6,810 bases of DNA from Rhodoferax sp. (lineage in GTDB: Bacteria > Pseudomonadota > Gammaproteobacteria > Burkholderiales > Burkholderiaceae). The translations under genes were made by a program, and so were the position numbers. Below, in pieces: positions 5,947-6,810 of this stretch; the stretch's first letter is position 1, and every line of letters starts with the position of its first letter. The stretch is from NCBI GenBank assembly GCA_020048295.1, contig JAIFMT010000212.1:1-6810 (forward strand). Direction: 5' to 3'. Under the pieces are notes generated by a model. The model saw only the letters and a list, made by a program, of their open reading frames with translations, was not told the origin of the DNA and made no database searches.

Positions 5947-6533
5947 ATCAGCAGCGTCTCGGCAAAGGCGTTGATGAGATTCACATCAGGCGGCAGCACG
6001 GTGAACGGCAGGTGTTCGCGTTGCAGGATGTCGCGCAGCCCCTGGTCCACCTCGCGCGCCTGCTCCTCGTCCTGAAAGCGGCCCGAGCGCACGTATTTTT
6101 TGTCGCCACGCTGCACCAGGATGTTGATGTTGTCGCTTTGCCGGTACCACTCCAGAATCTGCTCGCGGGTCTTGGCCACGTCGCAGATGTTCTCGGCGTA
6201 GTTTTCGTTGTAAAACAGCACTTGCGGCAGCGAACACTCGGTGATCAAAAAATGCACCTGACCGTCAATCAGGTTGAGCATCTCAAACTGGCGCTGGGCA
6301 ATGAAATACTGGTTTTTCAGAACCTCAAAATTTTGCTGCCAGACCAGCGATTTGGCAAAGTCGGGAATGGTTTCCACCGTTTTGCCGTGCAGGCTCAGGT
6401 GCAGCACGATGGCCGCAGAAAATAACGATTTGTCGCTGCCCGGGCCGCCAATGATGTTGATCACCTTGGTCGGGTACAGCCGCATCTTGGTCTCTGGCAG
6501 GTGGTTGATGACGTTGGCGTAACGAATGCTCAT
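5943..6533 (-). CDS. P-loop NTPase, AAA_28-like (phage-type AAA ATPase), with variant Walker A
   Basis: A 196-residue protein starts from ATG 6533, with AGGA seven bases upstream (6541-6544 on this strand). The P-loop is VINIIGGPGSDKSLFSAAIVLHL (24-46): the Walker A reads GGPGSDKS where GGPGSGKS/T is usual, so the final Gly is Asp (codon GAC). Downstream are IPDFAKSLVWQQNFEVLKNQYFIAQRQ (56-82), a Walker B-like FLITEC (95-100) and a lid-like GRFQDEEQAREVD (151-163) with a basic residue that could reach the nucleotide. This order resembles AAA_28 / NadR-kinase-like proteins common in large phages, which in my recollection also have TEYAKDLVW, an ITDSP-like Walker B and GR-x-Q-x-EEEA. Probable activity is ATP/GTP binding or a kinase; the substrate is unknown. 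No other phage genes are nearby. It could be a domesticated phage gene or a chromosomal family member. Confidence 0.82.
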   Translation of the reverse strand: MSIRYANVINHLPETKMRLYPTKVINIIGGPGSDKSLFSAAIVLHLSLHGKTVETIPDFAKSLVWQQNFEVLKNQYFIAQRQFEMLNLIDGQVHFLITECSLPQVLFYNENYAENICDVAKTREQILEWYRQSDNINILVQRGDKKYVRSGRFQDEEQAREVDQGLRDILQREHLPFTVLPPDVNLINAFAETLLI

Positions 6534-6566
6534 GGTAAGGTCCTGTTGAATGACAGATCAGCCGTG

Positions 6567-6595
6567 ATAGTGTGCCAAAAATCGGTGTTTTGCAA
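6567..6595 (-). promoter_or_regulatory. Candidate sigma-70 promoter for the P-loop NTPase gene
   Basis: On the minus strand, TTGCAA (6590-6595, -35, 4 of 6 consensus bases) and CACTAT (6567-6572, -10, 3 of 6) are separated by exactly 17 bases in the 95-base gap between the two leftward genes. It would give a leader of roughly 27 bases with the AGGA site well placed. This suggests that the P-loop NTPase gene can be transcribed on its own, apart from the gene upstream. Confidence 0.35.
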
Positions 6596-6628
6596 GCACT
6601 GCACTGACGATCACCCGGGTCACCTGTT

Positions 6629-6810
6629 TCAGGTCGGAATGCCATTGCGCTCCAGCAAGTCGCTGACCAGCTCAAGCCGTACCAGCGGGTTGTCCAGCGT
6701 CATCAGCCGGTGCTTGTGCTCCAGTGCCATCGGCAGCAGTTCGCACCAGCGGTTGGCCACCCAGGCGCAGTCATCAAGCACGTAAGGCGGCTGGATCGGC
6801 ATCTGGTCGG
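6629..6810 (-). CDS. C-terminal end of a LON-substrate-binding-domain-like protein, cut by window edge
   Basis: On the minus strand, 60 codon triplets including the TGA (6629-6631) are visible, reading DQMPIQPPYVLDDCAWVANRWCELLPMALEHKHRLMTLDNPLVRLELVSDLLERNGIPT. The pattern of a Trp-rich helix, ELLPMALEHKHRLMTLDNPLVRLELVSDLLE and a short tail is what I expect at the C-terminus of stand-alone Lon N-terminal-domain proteins (COG2802-type, typically with LLPLPL-x-K-x-x-LLELDDPLERLE). Such proteins lack the ATPase and protease domains of Lon, and their role is poorly defined. The start and most of the protein lie beyond the right edge, so the identification rests on the tail alone. The stop overlaps a short hairpin ACCTG/CAGGT, and the P-loop NTPase gene follows after 95 bases. 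Confidence 0.68.
   Translation of the reverse strand, partial: DQMPIQPPYVLDDCAWVANRWCELLPMALEHKHRLMTLDNPLVRLELVSDLLERNGIPT

Noticed and set aside
6611..6636. Palindrome ACCCGGGT and hairpin ACCTG/CAGGT at the end of the LON-like gene
   Set aside because: Stems are short and no T-run follows, so I do not call a terminator or operator.

Overview
The window looks like chromosomal DNA of a betaproteobacterium, most likely from the Comamonadaceae (Rhodoferax/Polaromonas/Acidovorax-like). The reasons are the GC-rich codon use, a GlnRS with the insertions I associate with that group, and short intergenic repeats (core GCCTSTAGCCCATA) of a kind I recall as common there. The family placement is inference from protein resemblance, with no database search behind it.

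Layout. Bases 2-481 (+) hold the 3' part of a DEDDy-type 3'-5' exonuclease. It converges on a leftward run: a DUF938-type SAM methyltransferase (500-1126), a radical SAM protein with a C-X4-C-X2-C cluster motif (1252-2151) and a small conserved-looking hypothetical protein (2243-2488). A 198-base stretch without a convincing gene follows, and then glnS (2784-4643), also leftward. Divergent from glnS is a multi-pass membrane protein (4804-5946, +). It ends tail to tail, with a 4-base overlap, against a leftward P-loop NTPase (5943-6533). Upstream of that on the same strand is the C-terminal end of a LON-substrate-binding-domain-like protein (6629 to the window edge).

How the parts relate. GlnRS is the only unambiguous core housekeeping enzyme, supplying Gln-tRNA(Gln) for translation. 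The exonuclease, methyltransferase, radical SAM protein, membrane protein and P-loop NTPase belong to recognisable families, but the sequence does not tie them into one pathway. The leftward genes from 2488 to 500 could be cotranscribed, although the gaps (91 and 125 bases) are wide for a tight operon.

Most notable points: (1) two homologous ~57-base repeats, in the same orientation, frame the small hypothetical gene almost exactly and share a hairpin with a compensatory base-pair change; a partial third copy sits on the convergent gene junction at 480-504. (2) The P-loop NTPase has Asp in place of the last Gly of its Walker A motif (GGPGSDKS) in a protein resembling phage-type AAA_28 ATPases. 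(3) A very short frame starts straight after glnS and stops at a TAG, possibly the remnant of a lost gene. I see no CRISPR array, tRNA, rRNA, insertion sequence, or defence or biosynthetic cluster.
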